Below are positions 1-11,150 of a stretch of 64,000 nucleotides of DNA, one piece after another. The notes beneath the pieces were generated by a model. It was not told where the DNA came from. It saw only the letters and a list, made by a program, of their open reading frames with translations, and ran no database searches. Within the stretch, counting starts at the first letter, position 1, and the number at the start of each line of letters is the position of its first letter. The stretch spans positions 81,122,767-81,186,766 of the forward strand of contig NC_065882.2 of the NCBI RefSeq assembly GCF_932274485.2, written 5' to 3'. Source of the stretch: Patella vulgata. Lineage: Eukaryota > Mollusca > Gastropoda > Patellidae. The translations under genes were made by a program, and so were the position numbers.

Positions 1-895
1 TCAGCAAGGGCATGTTGAAGGTCCTGCAACGTCAGTGGTGGATTCACTTGCTGACGAACACGTCGACCCAGTTCGTCCCAGATGTGTTCAATAGGATTAA
101 GGTCGGGGCTAAGCGACGGCCAATCCAGGACTTGGACACCGGCATTTCTTAAAAAAATTCTAGGTAGCAATTGCTGTATGGGGTCGAGCATTGTCTTGTT
201 GAAACGTTAGTCCAGGCCCTTGTCTCTGCATAAACGGAAGAACAGGTTGCAAAATCTGATCCTGTACTGGACAGCATTTAAGTTCCCTTGGACAACAACA
301 AGAGGAGAACGTCCATGTGCACAAAAAGAACCCCAAACCATGAAGCTGCCGCCACCAAATCGGTCAACTTCTCTGACACATACTTGAGCGTAACGTTCAC
401 CTCGTCTGCGGTACACTCTGACCCTGCCATCGGCAAGTGAATCGAGATTCGTCACTAAAGACAACCGAATTCCACTGTCTTGGAGTAAATCTAATGTGTC
501 TTGTGGCCCACACATGTCGGTTACGGCGATGAAGAGGTGTCAATATTGGTCCATTATAGGGCCTCCGAGTTCGAAGACCAGCAGCCTGCAAGCAATTTCG
601 AACAGTTTGTGCAGTTACCCTTCCACCAAACATCTCTCTACTTGTGGAGGTTGCAGTGACAAATCTTTTTCTAAGATGACGTAATCGTATTGCTTGATCA
701 TCCTGGAGTTACGTCACACGTCGGCGCTCCCGCCCTTGGGCGGTCGGCAATAGTTCCAGTTTAAAGCACTCTCATTCTAAGATTAATTATTGTCTGGCGT
801 GAACAATTAAAGGTTCTTGCAACAGTGACCACAGACTGACCAGCATAGAGCCTACCTATAGCACGTAGACGTTCTACATTTGAAAGGCGCGGCAT
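1..895 (-). mobile_element. Tc1-like transposon relic, cut by the window edge
   Basis: Reading the minus strand from an ATG at 895, the start MPRLSNVERLRAIGRLYAG and the following VARTFNCSRQTI look like the paired helix-turn-helix of a Tc1 transposase. The first catalytic block (VVFSDESRFT) and an FGGGSFMVWGSF block follow. A QQDNARPHTA block and a DWPSLSPDLNPIEHIWDELG block, in other frames, supply the second and third acidic residues. The pieces are split over frames with stops, so the copy is dead. The last ~30 residues and one terminal repeat would lie before base 1. No terminal repeat was recognised on the right. Confidence 0.85.
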
Positions 896-1555
896 TTTCT
901 AACAAAGATGAAAATAATTTTAATTTGCTTTTCCAGTTCAAGTTACGTGTGCGTGTTCAGTTTAAGATAATTTGCATCGATTGACCTCACGAGTTTGTGT
1001 TTGCACGTGTTTGTCAGGGTCTTCATCTTTATATGCTCAAAAGTCACGTGATCCACAATTTTATGAAATTAAAGGCTTCTTACTACTTACTATCGTTAGA
1101 AACACTTTAAAATTCATTTGACTTACCAGAAAAAAAATTGTTGAAATTCATCAGTGTCAAGTTTTTAATTTGGCTGAGTATAGAAGGGAAAAATCTTAAA
1201 TAATGTATTTGCGTCAATCCATGCACCTAAATTGCATATTGAATCCTAGTAGAGCTTAAAACGTATGCTATAAGTGATTTGATTACCAGAATCTGCAAAA
1301 TCTTCCCCCAAAGTCCATGAAAATGCACCTGCCGTGCTCGGCTCCTGAAATGTGAGTTTATATCACAAAGATCTTCATAATCACGCATATCGTAAGGTAA
1401 CTTCCTGGATTATGGCCCTTGATTGTGGATTCTCTAGAGGTCACAATTTTAAAAACCGTTTAAATATATCACCATAATGAAGGTGGAATTCGAATTTCGG
1501 AAAAATCGGAACGAAACTATCCGCAAATTGTGTAAAAGTATGTAATACGAAGGTT
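896..1555. other. AT-rich DNA without a gene
   Basis: No open frame with recognisable content. A phrase built on 'gattatggccc', 'tctagaggtcacaat' and close variants occurs near 1411, 1570 and 1620. This suggests an old, degenerate local duplication. Confidence 0.4.
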
Positions 1556-1559
1556 GTGG

Positions 1560-2510
1560 ACCCTCTAGATGTCACAATTTGTATCCGATTTTGATGATCT
1601 TAGACCATAACTTTTCTGGATTATGGCCCCTGATTGTACGAAAAAAAAACTTTTGTTTTTAGCTTGTTCTGTATCCATCTCTTGCAAAATGTGGGCGTAT
1701 CTTGCCTGGCAACCGCTGGTTTGACAAATTTGTAATAGTTCTTCATTTGTCAAATGTTTGAATAAGTCAATGAAGTAGTGGGCGACCTCTTTGTCAGTGG
1801 GATGTCATGGGTTTGTTTCGAGCACGAAACTCCTCTGGATCGATACCCCGTTCTGTAGCTTGTTTATAATAACACCAAGCCATATAGAACATCTATCATG
1901 ATGCGGATTATTGTTGTCAGACATGCTATGAAAGCATATTACCCAGATTACAGTTTTTATGTCATCAACCGATTCCTAAGTTTCAATTATTGCCTTTCGA
2001 TAGTATGATGACCAGCTCTTCATTCGAGCTTTGGTCATTTTACCTTGACCGCTGACAGGGTTTCTAGACTTCCCTTTAGCTCTGGCTGCTGCCCTCTTAT
2101 TTTTACTGATAAGCTCAAGGTCTTTGTACATCCGTTTCGACACACTCCTCTTTAATAATAGGGGTATTCTCTCCGTAAGGGCACAATTCGTACTGTAGTG
2201 TATCTGAATCCTAAACCTTGTGAACGTGCCCACAATATTTTGCGATGGCAGTTTCCATGGAGCCAGATGATCCATCAAAATGTTTTTCACATTTATGATT
2301 TGTCAGCCATTCTGCATTTTCAGCATCCGAAAGTTTATTGCCATGCACTTCACATTTATGATCTGTCAGCCATTCTTCATTTTCAGCATGTCGACATGTA
2401 TGACAAAACCGATGCCATGTAATGAAGTATGCCCACGGGTGTGCCAAGAACCGTCGTAACCCGACATGTATGTCTTTAGGATCACCAGTATCATCATGGA
2501 ATTGGCTCAC
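1560..2510 (-). pseudogene. Relic of a large transposase-like protein
   Basis: Minus-strand frames give KRMYKDLELISKNKRAAARA, SGQGKMTKARMKSWSSYYRK, VAHYFIDLFKHLTNEELLQI and GSSGSMETA in the order expected for one protein. From memory the pattern belongs to a family of transposon-borne proteins repeated in many animal genomes, whose full members carry a GDGDSS-like block and a KTQNxNES block. I cannot assign the superfamily with certainty. The frame is broken and a ~60-bp stretch (about 2285-2400) is tandemly duplicated, so it is not functional. Confidence 0.5.
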
Positions 2511-2649
2511 AATTGTTAGTTATCTCGTGCATCACTTTAAATATTGTTATTTGGCAGTTTATAATGCAATGTAGCTGCCAAAGCTGCTTTAGATCTCCCC
2601 CAATCACCCTTTTTAATACCATATCGCGATTTTAAATCATGTATAAATC

Positions 2650-3650
2650 ATTTCATTTATGGCCGCTGGCAACGATCTTGGGATCTTGCAGGCACAAACA
2701 AACTTCATCACATTAAGCATCTCTTAGGAGACTGGCCCAACTCCTACAGAACCAACAGGAGGGATGAAGTTGTTTTGTGTTCCTCTCGGATAGGTCATAC
2801 ATTTTAAGCTCATACTTTCATCTTAAAAAGAGGGCCTCAGCCAGAGTGTGAATACTGTCAAGTTCCTTTGACAGTTAAGCACATTCTGATTGAGTGCAAG
2901 CATCTCAAAGATGTTAGATCCAAATACTTCCGTTGTCAGTTATTACAGAATTTATTGGGCCAACCGGGTCTATATTGTAAAGAGATAGATTTTAAAATAT
3001 AGACACATTTTTATAGAAAATATTAATTTGTATATACTGTTTTTCGATATTTTATTTTTTAAATATTTGATATACATAAAATAATATTATATATGTTTGA
3101 TAGTGCTAACTGCGATACTTGTTTTTATTTATGTATATTAATATTGTGTGATTTCATTTAATGTGTCTCGGGGATCACGTGGCTAAGTGGGTAAGACGCT
3201 AGCTCGCTAGCCTGGAGGTCGGGTGTTCGATCCCTGCATTGGCCGAGAAAGTTCATCCAGATTTTCCGGCGTGGTTCTCCCTTGTCAGTGATGCAGGACG
3301 GAGGGACTGACAAGGAAAGCTGTCTAGTCGTTCGGATGGGACGAAAAACCGAGGTCCCGTGTACACATTGGCGTGCACGTAAAAGATCCCTTGGCAGTTG
3401 GAATTCGATATAAGAGTAGGCCGTAGTGCCGCTGTCCGGGCAAAATTTCCCTCATAGCACACTGTATGGCGTATGCCCGTCTTCATTAGCCCAGGTTAGG
3501 AGCATAACAGTAGGACGTTAAACTCCATTTCATTTCATTTTATTTAATGTGTCTCGTAAATATCACCATATGTTTGGCGCAATATAGCCCGGTTGGAGCG
3601 ACGTGCCATAAAACCATATTTCATTCATTCATTATCATGCAATGTAGTTG
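2650..3650 (+). mobile_element. 3' end of a LINE (family L-ATTC), interrupted by a SINE
   Basis: The plus strand translates to LHHIKHLLGDWPNSYRTNRR and, after one stop, to a C-E-Y-C...TVKHILIEC zinc knuckle. This is typical of the C-terminus of LINE ORF2 in I/Nimb/Jockey-type elements. An AT-rich 3' UTR follows, ending 'gcccggttggagcgacgtgcc' and an (ATTC)n tail. The insertion is strongly 5'-truncated. Related 3' ends recur at 14728-14970, 18960-19018 and 41462-41655. SINE-A (3171-3540) sits inside the UTR. Confidence 0.75.
3171..3540 (+). mobile_element. SINE-A copy, full length, with target duplication
   Basis: The ~365-bp tRNA-headed SINE defines family A. The head contains an A-box-like TGGCTAAGTGGG and a B-box-like GGTGTTCGATCCC. 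The body is followed by 'gacgttaaactccatttc' and an ATTTC-rich tail. The 15-bp phrase 'atttaatgtgtctcg' flanks it on both sides, so it inserted by target-primed reverse transcription into the LINE 3' UTR. Short frames inside it are not genes. Confidence 0.9.
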
Positions 3651-3931
3651 AAATTTATTATATACATGTCTTATGATGCAATGCACCTAAAACACCACAA
3701 TCGGATGTGAATTTATTTAGCGAGGCAAACCAATACCAATATCTTTAGAACCAAAAACGACTTGGTGATTAACAACAAATGCATTTTTATCGTGAACTTG
3801 GTAGCGTAACCCTTCGTAGCGTTGACAAGAGGGACACACACCCTTAGTGTGGCATTCCGGAGACAAACATCGGATATGAAGGACTGTAATATATCAGTGT
3901 GAATCATTATAAAACCACTTGTATTAATACT

Positions 3932-4170
3932 GGGGAGTTGGATGGCCGAATGGTTAGCAAGTGCGTGCGGTATCATAAAGTCAACGTGGCAAGGGGTAGG
4001 GTCGCCTGCCCAACCTCGTGGGTTTTTTTCCGGGCCCTCCGGTTGTTTCCTCCCACTGCTAAAGACCCCAAAGCACAAGCGAATTATAGAAATAAAATTG
4101 AACCATGTGTTAGTCCCGAAATGACCTAGTTTGTGTCGAGTGGACGGTAAACCCCATTTCTCTCTCTCCC
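3932..4170 (+). mobile_element. SINE-B copy, full length, with target duplication
   Basis: This ~240-bp element defines family B. It has a tRNA-like head GGATGGCCGAATGGTTAGC, although this copy lacks most of the B-box region. A conserved centre resembles 'gggttttctccgggtcctcc', of the type I associate with conserved central domains of metazoan SINEs. It ends 'gacgttaaaccccatttc' plus (TC)n. The flanks share 'tgtattaatact'. Confidence 0.88.
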
Positions 4171-5302
4171 TGTATTAATACTATTATTATAGTCATTTTC
4201 AATATCTTCTTTATTATTTATATCATTGTTTTTTAAGAACTGTTGAAGGGTCATTTTCTTGACACATGTAGAAGAATGACCTTGATATGACATAGGCCTA
4301 TAGTCCTCAGAGTCAAAAACAAATTCCTCATGACCTGCATTTGTCATGTTCATTATTAGTGGTTTGTGAGGTAGATTCATTTTTTTCAGTTGATCCACAA
4401 ATATTAGTATCTGTGGAACATGAAGGCATAGACAAATCGTCTGCTATAGAAAATTCGTCTGCTAGGCCTACATCTATTGTAGCACCATGCCTAGTGCTAT
4501 GCCTTCGCTGGTTAGATGTGGAAAATACACGGAGACAACTCCCCACATCCAACGTGTGACGCATACTCTTTTCTCTGCTACATATTTTAGAACAGCCCCT
4601 GATCGTATAGAATTTGTCTCTGGTTGTCTTTGTAATTCTTTAACTGGTTCTTTAATTGCCACTCTGACATTCCACGTTGTCAGCCCCAAAATATTGTATG
4701 TTTAACACACACGATGACAGGTACAGTCTCTTCAGTTTTATACCATATTATAGCAGGACACATAGATACAATTACAATACTAAAGTCATTCTCAAACACT
4801 AGCCAGCCAGCCTCGCTGGGCGAGTCTGCTGATAGAAATGGTTACATCTTTTCCCTTCCAGAATCTGTCTGCTGTCTGACGAATTTTCACAAGTATGATA
4901 GTTTGTAGCTTTGGGTTTTGAACCTTCAATTATCTAATTGGTCAAATATGATGTAAATAATTAGACAGATTGGTTAATGGAGCCAAATGACGTCGTAACC
5001 CACCCTTATATGGTTAGTGGAAATTTACTGGAGAAATTTCCCACAAGATATCTGTTATCAACCTAGAATTGAATGTTTACCACATTATGTCTTTTTTTTA
5101 TGTAATAACACGCCACTCATTCGCTAACTTGGTTTAAGTACATTATTATGTGAATCTAATAAATTGCCAAAAATATTAATTAATACAATATAATGCCATC
5201 ATTAATTTCAAGAGCAAAATTTCTAGCAATATTGCTACACTATGTCTATTGGCATTCAGGTTTTATTTACAGTATTTTAAGATCTATATTCTATATTTTT
5301 TC
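4171..5302. other. Unassigned DNA
   Basis: Several overlapping minus-strand frames of 70-90 codons (4126-4690) contain acidic/Ser-rich stretches and no motif I recognise. They could be the decayed N-terminal part of the relic at 1560-2510, displaced by the LINE and SINE insertions, but nothing proves it. 4910-5300 is AT-rich and shows nothing. Confidence 0.3.
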
Positions 5303-5601
5303 TTAGTGGAACTTTTTACTGGCAGCCATAATTTCAAAAGTTAATTAATCGAAAATAATTAATATGTTCGTTAAAAAAAAGGCTGGTAAAACACACGTGA
5401 AATTAGTGGAACTTTTTACTGGCAGCCATAATTTCAAAAGTTAATTAATCGAAAATAATTAATATGTTCGTTAAAAAAAAGGCTGGTAAAACACACGTGA
5501 AATTAGTGGAACTTTTTACTGGTAGCCATAATTTCAAAAGTTAATTAATCGAAAATAATTAATATGTTCGTTAAAAAAAGGCTGGTAAAACACACGTGAA
5601 A
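5303..5601. repeat. Tandem repeat, 3 x 100 bp
   Basis: Three almost identical units start near 5303, 5403 and 5503, each opening 'ttagtggaactttttactgg'. Near identity implies a recent duplication. Confidence 0.95.
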
Positions 5602-5698
5602 TTTACTACAAGAGGGAGTAATTGTAGCTTCGATTGTCATTTTTAAGTAGTCATAGGTAGCTGCGAAGTCGTGTATCTCTGTAACTTTAATAATACTG

Positions 5699-6176
5699 TT
5701 TAAAGATACATAATGGGAGATTTTTATAGAGAGTTGGCCATTCTTGCTATAACAGTTCAAAAGTAGATGATGAAAGAAGAATATATTGAAAATTTCAGTC
5801 AAATTACTTTATTCTGAACATAGTTATCATCGTTGTAATATTTGCCTAGAAATGGTAGTGAAATGTGCCTTCACCTTGGCCGAACGTTTGATTGACAGGC
5901 GTTAACTCCACCTACATATCTCGATTATCAAGTAAAGTTTTCAATGGCATGCGGAAACGGTCTACAGCGGCCTCGCTAAGTACACTCTATCATTTAGCCT
6001 CGATCTAAGTGAAATCCTATTTAAATCCGAGCTGTAGCCGAGCCATCCGTGGGTCTACAGAGTTGATTTTGGGCTTGTTGTTTAAATAAAGATCTAATTT
6101 ATAATTTCTATAACATCTGAAGCCTAAATTAAGACTTGCAATAATCAGATTTTGCTCTTGCATAATGTATGCTTAA
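5699..6176. mobile_element. MITE family M2 (~460 bp)
   Basis: The left end is tttaaagatacataatg and the right end gcataatgtatgcttaa, imperfect inverted repeats of each other. The same ends bound similar sequences at 26321-26780, 42997-43340 and 49225-49632, with partial copies at 32095-32205 and 35508-35640. No coding capacity. Probably a non-autonomous DNA transposon. Confidence 0.7.
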
Positions 6177-6344
6177 TTATACCAATGATAGTTGAGTTAT
6201 ATATGGTTGTTACTTTAATAATATTTATTTTTCTCGTGTTCTCTTATCTAATGACATTCAATTACTTTTTTGAATTGTCAGATATACTCTTACAGTCTCA
6301 TATAACAACTTTTGGTCTTCGACGGAATTTTTAGTGAGCAGAAA

Positions 6345-6560
6345 TTCGCCTATGCATCTGTTATCACTCGTTCAGGCAGTTATATAGAGGGATAACTCGG
6401 GTTTTCCTTTTGCGTTCGTAACTTCCGATTGTTGAAGCATTGATTTTGCATCTATCGTAGCAATGATCTCTGTGATACAATAATATTTGGAACGTGTTTA
6501 ACCAGTTCTATCACATATATGATAATGATTGGCACCAATATTGTCCTTTAATACTACTGT
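6345..6560. repeat. Dispersed ~215-bp repeat, copy 1
   Basis: Matches 45068-45285 over its length in the same orientation. Shared phrases include 'gttatcactcgt', 'gttatatagagggat' and 'ggcaccaatattg'. The repeat ends immediately before the lectin exon of the gene at 6571. Confidence 0.8.
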
Positions 6561-6570
6561 TCTATTATAG

Positions 6571-6912
6571 CAATTGCGGTCGATAGTGTGTTTCGTTGTT
6601 ATCAGCCAACAGATTCGCCGTGTTCTAATCATAGTATAACTTGTGCTAACTTTCGGCGTATTATAATAAGAAACCTGAACTACTATGCCAAACAATCAAC
6701 TATCATATGTCCATCATCACAAGATGAAGCTGACTGTCTCAACAATTACTGTTGTTCCTACAGTCGGGCTGATAGAAAAGAACCTTTCAGTCAACAGGAT
6801 ATGTTAGGTGTTTATAAAGCTTGTTCCAATCAACAATCATGTGTTTTCACCTCTCCATACAATCCTGATACCGGTTTTCATTATGTGGAGTACGATTATA
6901 GTTGTGCACGTG
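6571..6912 (+). CDS. Exon: SUEL-type (galactose/rhamnose-binding) lectin domain
   Basis: Acceptor 'tctattatag' and donor 'gtaagt' bound 342 nt, phase 1 to phase 1. The peptide runs from CYQPTDSPC and ITCANFRRIIIRNLNYYAKQ through DMLGVYKACSNQQSCVF to GFHYVEYDYSC. This matches the SUEL pattern: Cys-rich start, a beta strand plus aromatic 'YG'-like position, a C-x(n)-SC-V block and a terminal aromatic-E-Y-x-C. Domain length (~95 residues) is normal. No in-frame ATG fits a signal peptide here, so an upstream exon is required. Confidence 0.75.
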
Positions 6913-6999
6913 GTAAGTATACTAAAATCATCTACTATAAACAGTCTCGGTATACACTTAACTCTTTAAAAATGTCTACTTGAAAACTTTTATCACAAT

Positions 7000-7274
7000 G
7001 TCCGCCTCCATTTGCATAATGAACGTGTTTCTGTAACTCTTAAGAACAGTTTTCGTTCATAACGTGAAACAAAATAGCCAGTCTTTGTTCAATCCAAAAT
7101 GATGCTAAAATGAGGTCAGATCGAGTAATATAGTGTTTAGCAACATATAACGACTATACTATATACCGGAAAACACCGGAAGACACTTTTCGCATGTCTG
7201 CAGATAACGTAGGTATAAGTTCGGGAATTGTGAATTAATCTAGCAACGTCCAGATGTTGTAAAACTCGCAGTCG
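7000..7274. other. Intron DNA without recognised content
   Basis: Between the lectin exon and a Tc1 fragment. Nothing coding or repeated was seen. Confidence 0.4.
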
Positions 7275-7580
7275 TTGTTTCAGAAACATGCATACCCGTG
7301 GGAGGGGTTCATTGTCAAATTTGTCACTTCAAGGAAGGGTTGATCAAAACTGCCGCTTGCTGGTTTATCCTAACCAGGTTTGCTTTCCTATCAGTTCTTG
7401 CATACGATTTACTGTTTAGCGTAATTTTGCTTTAGTGTGTTACGTTTAATTTGATCGGGAGACGTATTCGTCGACGTCAACGAACAACACTGCAAGAATT
7501 GGCAATGGCACTGCAAGAGGAGTGGGTCAGATTGCCCCAAATCGTGATTGGACGGTTGATTAGGAGCATGCTAGTGTTTC
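7275..7580 (+). mobile_element. Tc1-like fragment (family T2), C-terminal part
   Basis: The plus strand gives RTTLQELAMALQEEWVRLPQ and VIGRLIRSM, the end of a Tc1 transposase. The same segment occurs inverted at 15845-16870. The 3' flank shares 'gaggggttcattgtcaaatt' and a stretch around 'acgatttactgtttagcg' with that copy. Confidence 0.75.
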
Positions 7581-7605
7581 TAGCCCAACCAGTACAGCTA
7601 GGATA

Positions 7606-7661
7606 GAGTTCAACAACGTCACCTCCAGTAATGAGGATGTTTTCTGGGTGTCGTTCGAAGG
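7606..7661 (+). CDS. Probable linker exon of the lectin/TSP1 gene
   Basis: The 56 nt between acceptor 'aaccagtacag' and donor 'gtaagt' keep phase 1 on both sides. They encode RIEFNNVTSSNEDVFWVSFE with one N-glycosylation sequon (NVT). It lies directly after a Tc1 fragment. Support is splice signals and phase only. Confidence 0.45.
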
Positions 7662-7789
7662 TAAGTACTCTATATACTTTTTTTTTATACATAAACAGAC
7701 TGTTATACGGCTATGGGTATACGCCTTTCCTGTGTGATACCCCCCATCCCTCGTCTGTTTCCTTACTGTAGTTATAATGTATTATTATA

Positions 7790-9206
7790 CTATTCAAAAA
7801 AAGTAGCACCAATAGCTACCGCATGGAATGCATGTGATGCTTGGGATCATCATGGGGGTCCAACCCAAGATTTGCACGACTCTGACTTTGAATGTTACAG
7901 TCATTGTGGCATTGAATTCCAGGGTGGAAACATCAGTTTAATTGTTTTAGTGACCAGAAAACAAATTTTGATATGCGTCGGCTTACCCAAAATGAAAGGT
8001 TACGTGCCCTTGGCATGCTACAGATCGGCACAACACAGGCGGTTGTGGCGCGGACGATGAATGTTTCTCAGTCTGTCATAAGCAGGCTATGGTCCAGATA
8101 CCGTGATACACAATCTGTACAGGACAGACCACGCTCAGGTCGACCAAGGGCGACAACTCAAGCCCAGGATCGATTTATCCGTACCTTGGCCTTGAGAAAT
8201 CGTGTCATCACAGCAAATCAGATCAGCGCTCGTCTTGAAACAGACACTGGTGTGAGAGTGAGTGGCCAGACGATTCGGAATCGACTGCATAGGGGTCACC
8301 TTCGCGCCCGACGTCCTCGCGTGATCCCTTGTTTGAGAGATCATCACATTCAGGCAAGACGTCGTTGGTGTAGGGATCGTCAACACTGGGATAATCGACG
8401 CTGGAGCAATGTGATGTTTTCAGATGAGTCAAGGTTCACTGTTGATTTTTTGGACAGACGTAGGAGGGTGTGGCGTCGTCGAAACGAGCGCTTCCAAGAC
8501 GTTAACGTCATCAGACATGATCGATTTGGGGGTGGTTCTGTTATGGTGTGGGGAGGCATCACTGTTGCTGGAAGAACGGCTTTACATGTTGTTGCAGGGC
8601 GTGTTACAGGCCAGTACTACCGGGACAACATCTTGGCAGTCCATGTTGTGCCGTTCGCACGACGTCATGGCCGCCGTTTCATCTTCCAGGATGACAACGC
8701 AAGATGTCACAGGGCCAGGATCGTTACAGGTTACCTCCAACAACAGAACATCACCACATTACCTTGGCCAGCACTGAATCCCGACCTCTCCCCCATCGAG
8801 CATGTCTGGGACATGCTTGGACAGAGGTTACGTCAACGTCAACAACGTCCTGCCAATGTCCAAGAACTTGCTGCTGCGTTGCAACAGGAATGGGACAATC
8901 TGGACCAAAATGACCTTAGACGTCTCATTAGGAGTATGCCACGTCGGATCAATGCTTGTTTGGCAAACAGAGGAGGATTTACCCGTTACTGACTTGGTTG
9001 TGATGCTGTGGTAACTTTGCTGTTTGACCCCGGGTATCATTTTACCCTTATAATGGTCAGTCTGTGCCTTACTTAGTCTAACGATCATTTGGAATAAATC
9101 GATGAATGTGAACTTCATTTCATTTTGTCATTTGTTTCTTCGTCAGTTTCATTAGGTGACTTTAATAACATTTAAAAATCAAATATCCCCTACTTTTTTT
9201 GAATAG
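7790..9206 (+). mobile_element. Complete Tc1/mariner transposon (family T1)
   Basis: The ends are CTATTCAAAAAAAGTAG and its exact reverse complement, with TA at both outer borders (7788-7789, 9207-9208). The 1,417-bp body contains one uninterrupted transposase frame. It inserted in AT-rich 'ttattactgt'-type repeat DNA in an intron of the lectin/TSP1 gene, in the same orientation. Intact frame plus matching ends suggests a recent insertion, possibly still mobile. Confidence 0.92.
7973..8992 (+). CDS. Tc1-family transposase, DD34E, apparently intact
   Basis: 339 residues from ATG at 7973 to TGA. Residues 1-55 form the first helix-turn-helix (NERLRALGMLQIGTTQAVVA). An arginine-rich GRPR-like linker (RPRSGRPRATT) separates it from the second. 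Then come FSDESRF with the first catalytic Asp, the FGGGSVMVWGGI loop typical of Tc1, FQDDNARCH with the second Asp and NPDLSPIEHVWD with the Glu. Exactly 34 residues lie between the second Asp and the Glu. Length is normal for the family (~340). The enzyme would cut and paste its own element at TA sites. Confidence 0.95.
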   Translation: MRRLTQNERLRALGMLQIGTTQAVVARTMNVSQSVISRLWSRYRDTQSVQDRPRSGRPRATTQAQDRFIRTLALRNRVITANQISARLETDTGVRVSGQTIRNRLHRGHLRARRPRVIPCLRDHHIQARRRWCRDRQHWDNRRWSNVMFSDESRFTVDFLDRRRRVWRRRNERFQDVNVIRHDRFGGGSVMVWGGITVAGRTALHVVAGRVTGQYYRDNILAVHVVPFARRHGRRFIFQDDNARCHRARIVTGYLQQQNITTLPWPALNPDLSPIEHVWDMLGQRLRQRQQRPANVQELAAALQQEWDNLDQNDLRRLIRSMPRRINACLANRGGFTRY

Positions 9207-9385
9207 TATATTATTGATGTATGTTTATTACTGTATGTATGGTGTTTGTGGTGTTTTATTTCTGTAATTATAGTGATTTATTACTGTATTTTTATAGTGT
9301 TTTATTACTGTATTTATCATGTTTTATTACTGCAATTACAGTGTTTATTAGTGTAATTATGTTGTTTTATTACTGTAATTATAGT
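9207..9385. repeat. Minisatellite, left part (ttttattactgtaattatagtg unit)
   Basis: Degenerate ~22-24-bp units centred on 'ttattactgtaattatagtg'. The array resumes at 11150-11640, so the Penelope element between them inserted into it. Confidence 0.85.
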
Positions 9386-11150
9386 CTCTCAGATTGGACT
9401 AAGTCGATCAGTCGTTTACTTAAATGGAGAATTTATATGCAACGTTTGTTAGTTGATACTAGGCCTAAATCTATTTTCAATGATGTTAACATTGTTGAAA
9501 ATCTCAACGCCTTACATGACAATTATGTCATTGTACCGGCTGACAAAGTGTCCAATAACTTAGTGTTTATATGTAAACGATATTATTATGACTGCCTGTT
9601 CAAAGAACTTAATTTCGGGAAATCAATCGACAGTGCTACGTATAAACGCTCTACGCTTAGTAAGGATGAAATTATACCCAATCACAGATCTTTACTCACT
9701 TCATTTGGTACTCCATGTGGAGATACCTATACAGATCTGCCCTTGTTATATTGGATACCTAAACTACATAAAAATCCCTACAAGCAACGTTTTATCGCAG
9801 GTTCATCCCGTTGTTCCACAAAACCACTTTCAAAAGTATTGACATCCATACTAACGGCAGGGAAAGAGGGTACTCAAAAATACTGCGACAAAATATACTC
9901 TCGTAGTGGTTTTAATCAAATGTGGATATTAAAAAATGCCAAAGAATTACTTGATGGTTTACAATCTAGATCACTTGCTTCAATCTCATCTATACAAACG
10001 TTTGACTTTTCCACTTTGTACACTAAAATTCCCCATAGTAAATTAAAAGCTCGGTTAAATGACATTATTCACAGTGTTTTTTCATCTAAATCAGGAAATG
10101 TTAGATATCATAATTTAGCTGTTAATTACAACTCCACATATTTTGTCAAGAACCATAGTGATTCCAAAAATAAATTCACCGCCAACAAGATAATTCAGAT
10201 GTTGGATTTTTTAATTGATAATATCTTTGTTGAATTTGGAGGGGAAATTTATCAGCAAGTTGTAGGTATCCCTATATTTCTCTATTCCTACGAAGCCGAT
10301 TACATACAGGCACTTGTAAAATCAAAAAAACGATTAGTCAAGCATTTTAATTTCACTTATCGATATATCGATGATGTTCTATCACTGAATAATCCAAAAT
10401 TTAGTGATTATGTAATGAGCTCGAAATTAAAAACACTACTGACGGTGACAATTACGCTTCCTACTTGGATTTGCGTCTCGATTTTGACAATTGCCATAAA
10501 CTTAGTGTTAAATTGTACGATAAACGTGATGACTTTGACTTTCCAATTGTTAACTTTCCATTTATTAGTAGTAACATTCCAATATCACCAGCTTATGGAG
10601 TGCATGTGTCTCAACTAATTCGTTACGCGAGAGCTTGTTCACTTTATTCTCATTTTTTAAGTAGATCGAGGCATTTGTCATCTAAGCTTCAACTACAGGG
10701 ATACTTGCGAACTAAACTTATTAAAACCTTTAAAAAGTTTTATGGGCGTCATATTGACTTGATTGGTAAATATAACATGTCTCTCTCGGCTATTATTCTA
10801 ATATAGATATATTTAATTGACGCGTATCTCCCTGATAATGTATGTCTACTACATCGTTAACACTGTTCATCACGTGCATTTTGCATACCGATAGTTCATT
10901 GGCCAATCACGCTATTTTACCGAGATTTCGCCTAATAGTTTGGATGCAGCTATGGCGGGTGTGGCGCCAGGCAGGGTAAGCTTACTCTTCCGGACACCTG
11001 TTACCACTGTTTGTCGTGTATTTTGTACACGGTGAACAGTCCATATGCTGATTACACTATTTTGCCTTATTACACTATTTTGCCTATACCGTTTTTTTTT
11101 GTTTTTTTTTCTGGAATTCGAATTCTAATGGTTTGGATTGTTCGTACATG
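9386..11150 (+). mobile_element. Penelope-like retroelement, 5'-truncated and broken
   Basis: The plus-strand frame from 9386 carries Penelope-type reverse transcriptase blocks: LLYWIPKLHKNPYKQRFIAG, FDFSTLYTKIPHSKL, VGIP followed by YSYEADYIQ, and the catalytic YRYIDDV. A second frame (10465-10806) carries the thumb-like C-terminal part (YGVHVSQLIRYARACSLYSH). The copy is not intact: the frame shifts and part of the palm domain is missing. No GIY-YIG endonuclease was seen downstream. The 3' region near 10940-11030 is non-coding. The exact right border is unclear. Confidence 0.85.

Noticed and set aside
3171-3260. tRNA gene from A- and B-box-like sequences
   Set aside because: The head is part of a dispersed ~365-bp element with a tail and target duplications, and it does not fold as a full tRNA by eye; the same holds for the other SINE heads.
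6152-6334. Hydrophobic ORF (MVVTLIIFIFLVFSYLMTFN) as signal-peptide exon of the lectin gene
   Set aside because: Begins beside a MITE end, and no donor in the needed phase was found before the stop.
8135-9118. Minus-strand and shifted frames overlapping the Tc1 transposase
   Set aside because: Shadows of the plus-strand transposase frame, which has all catalytic motifs.
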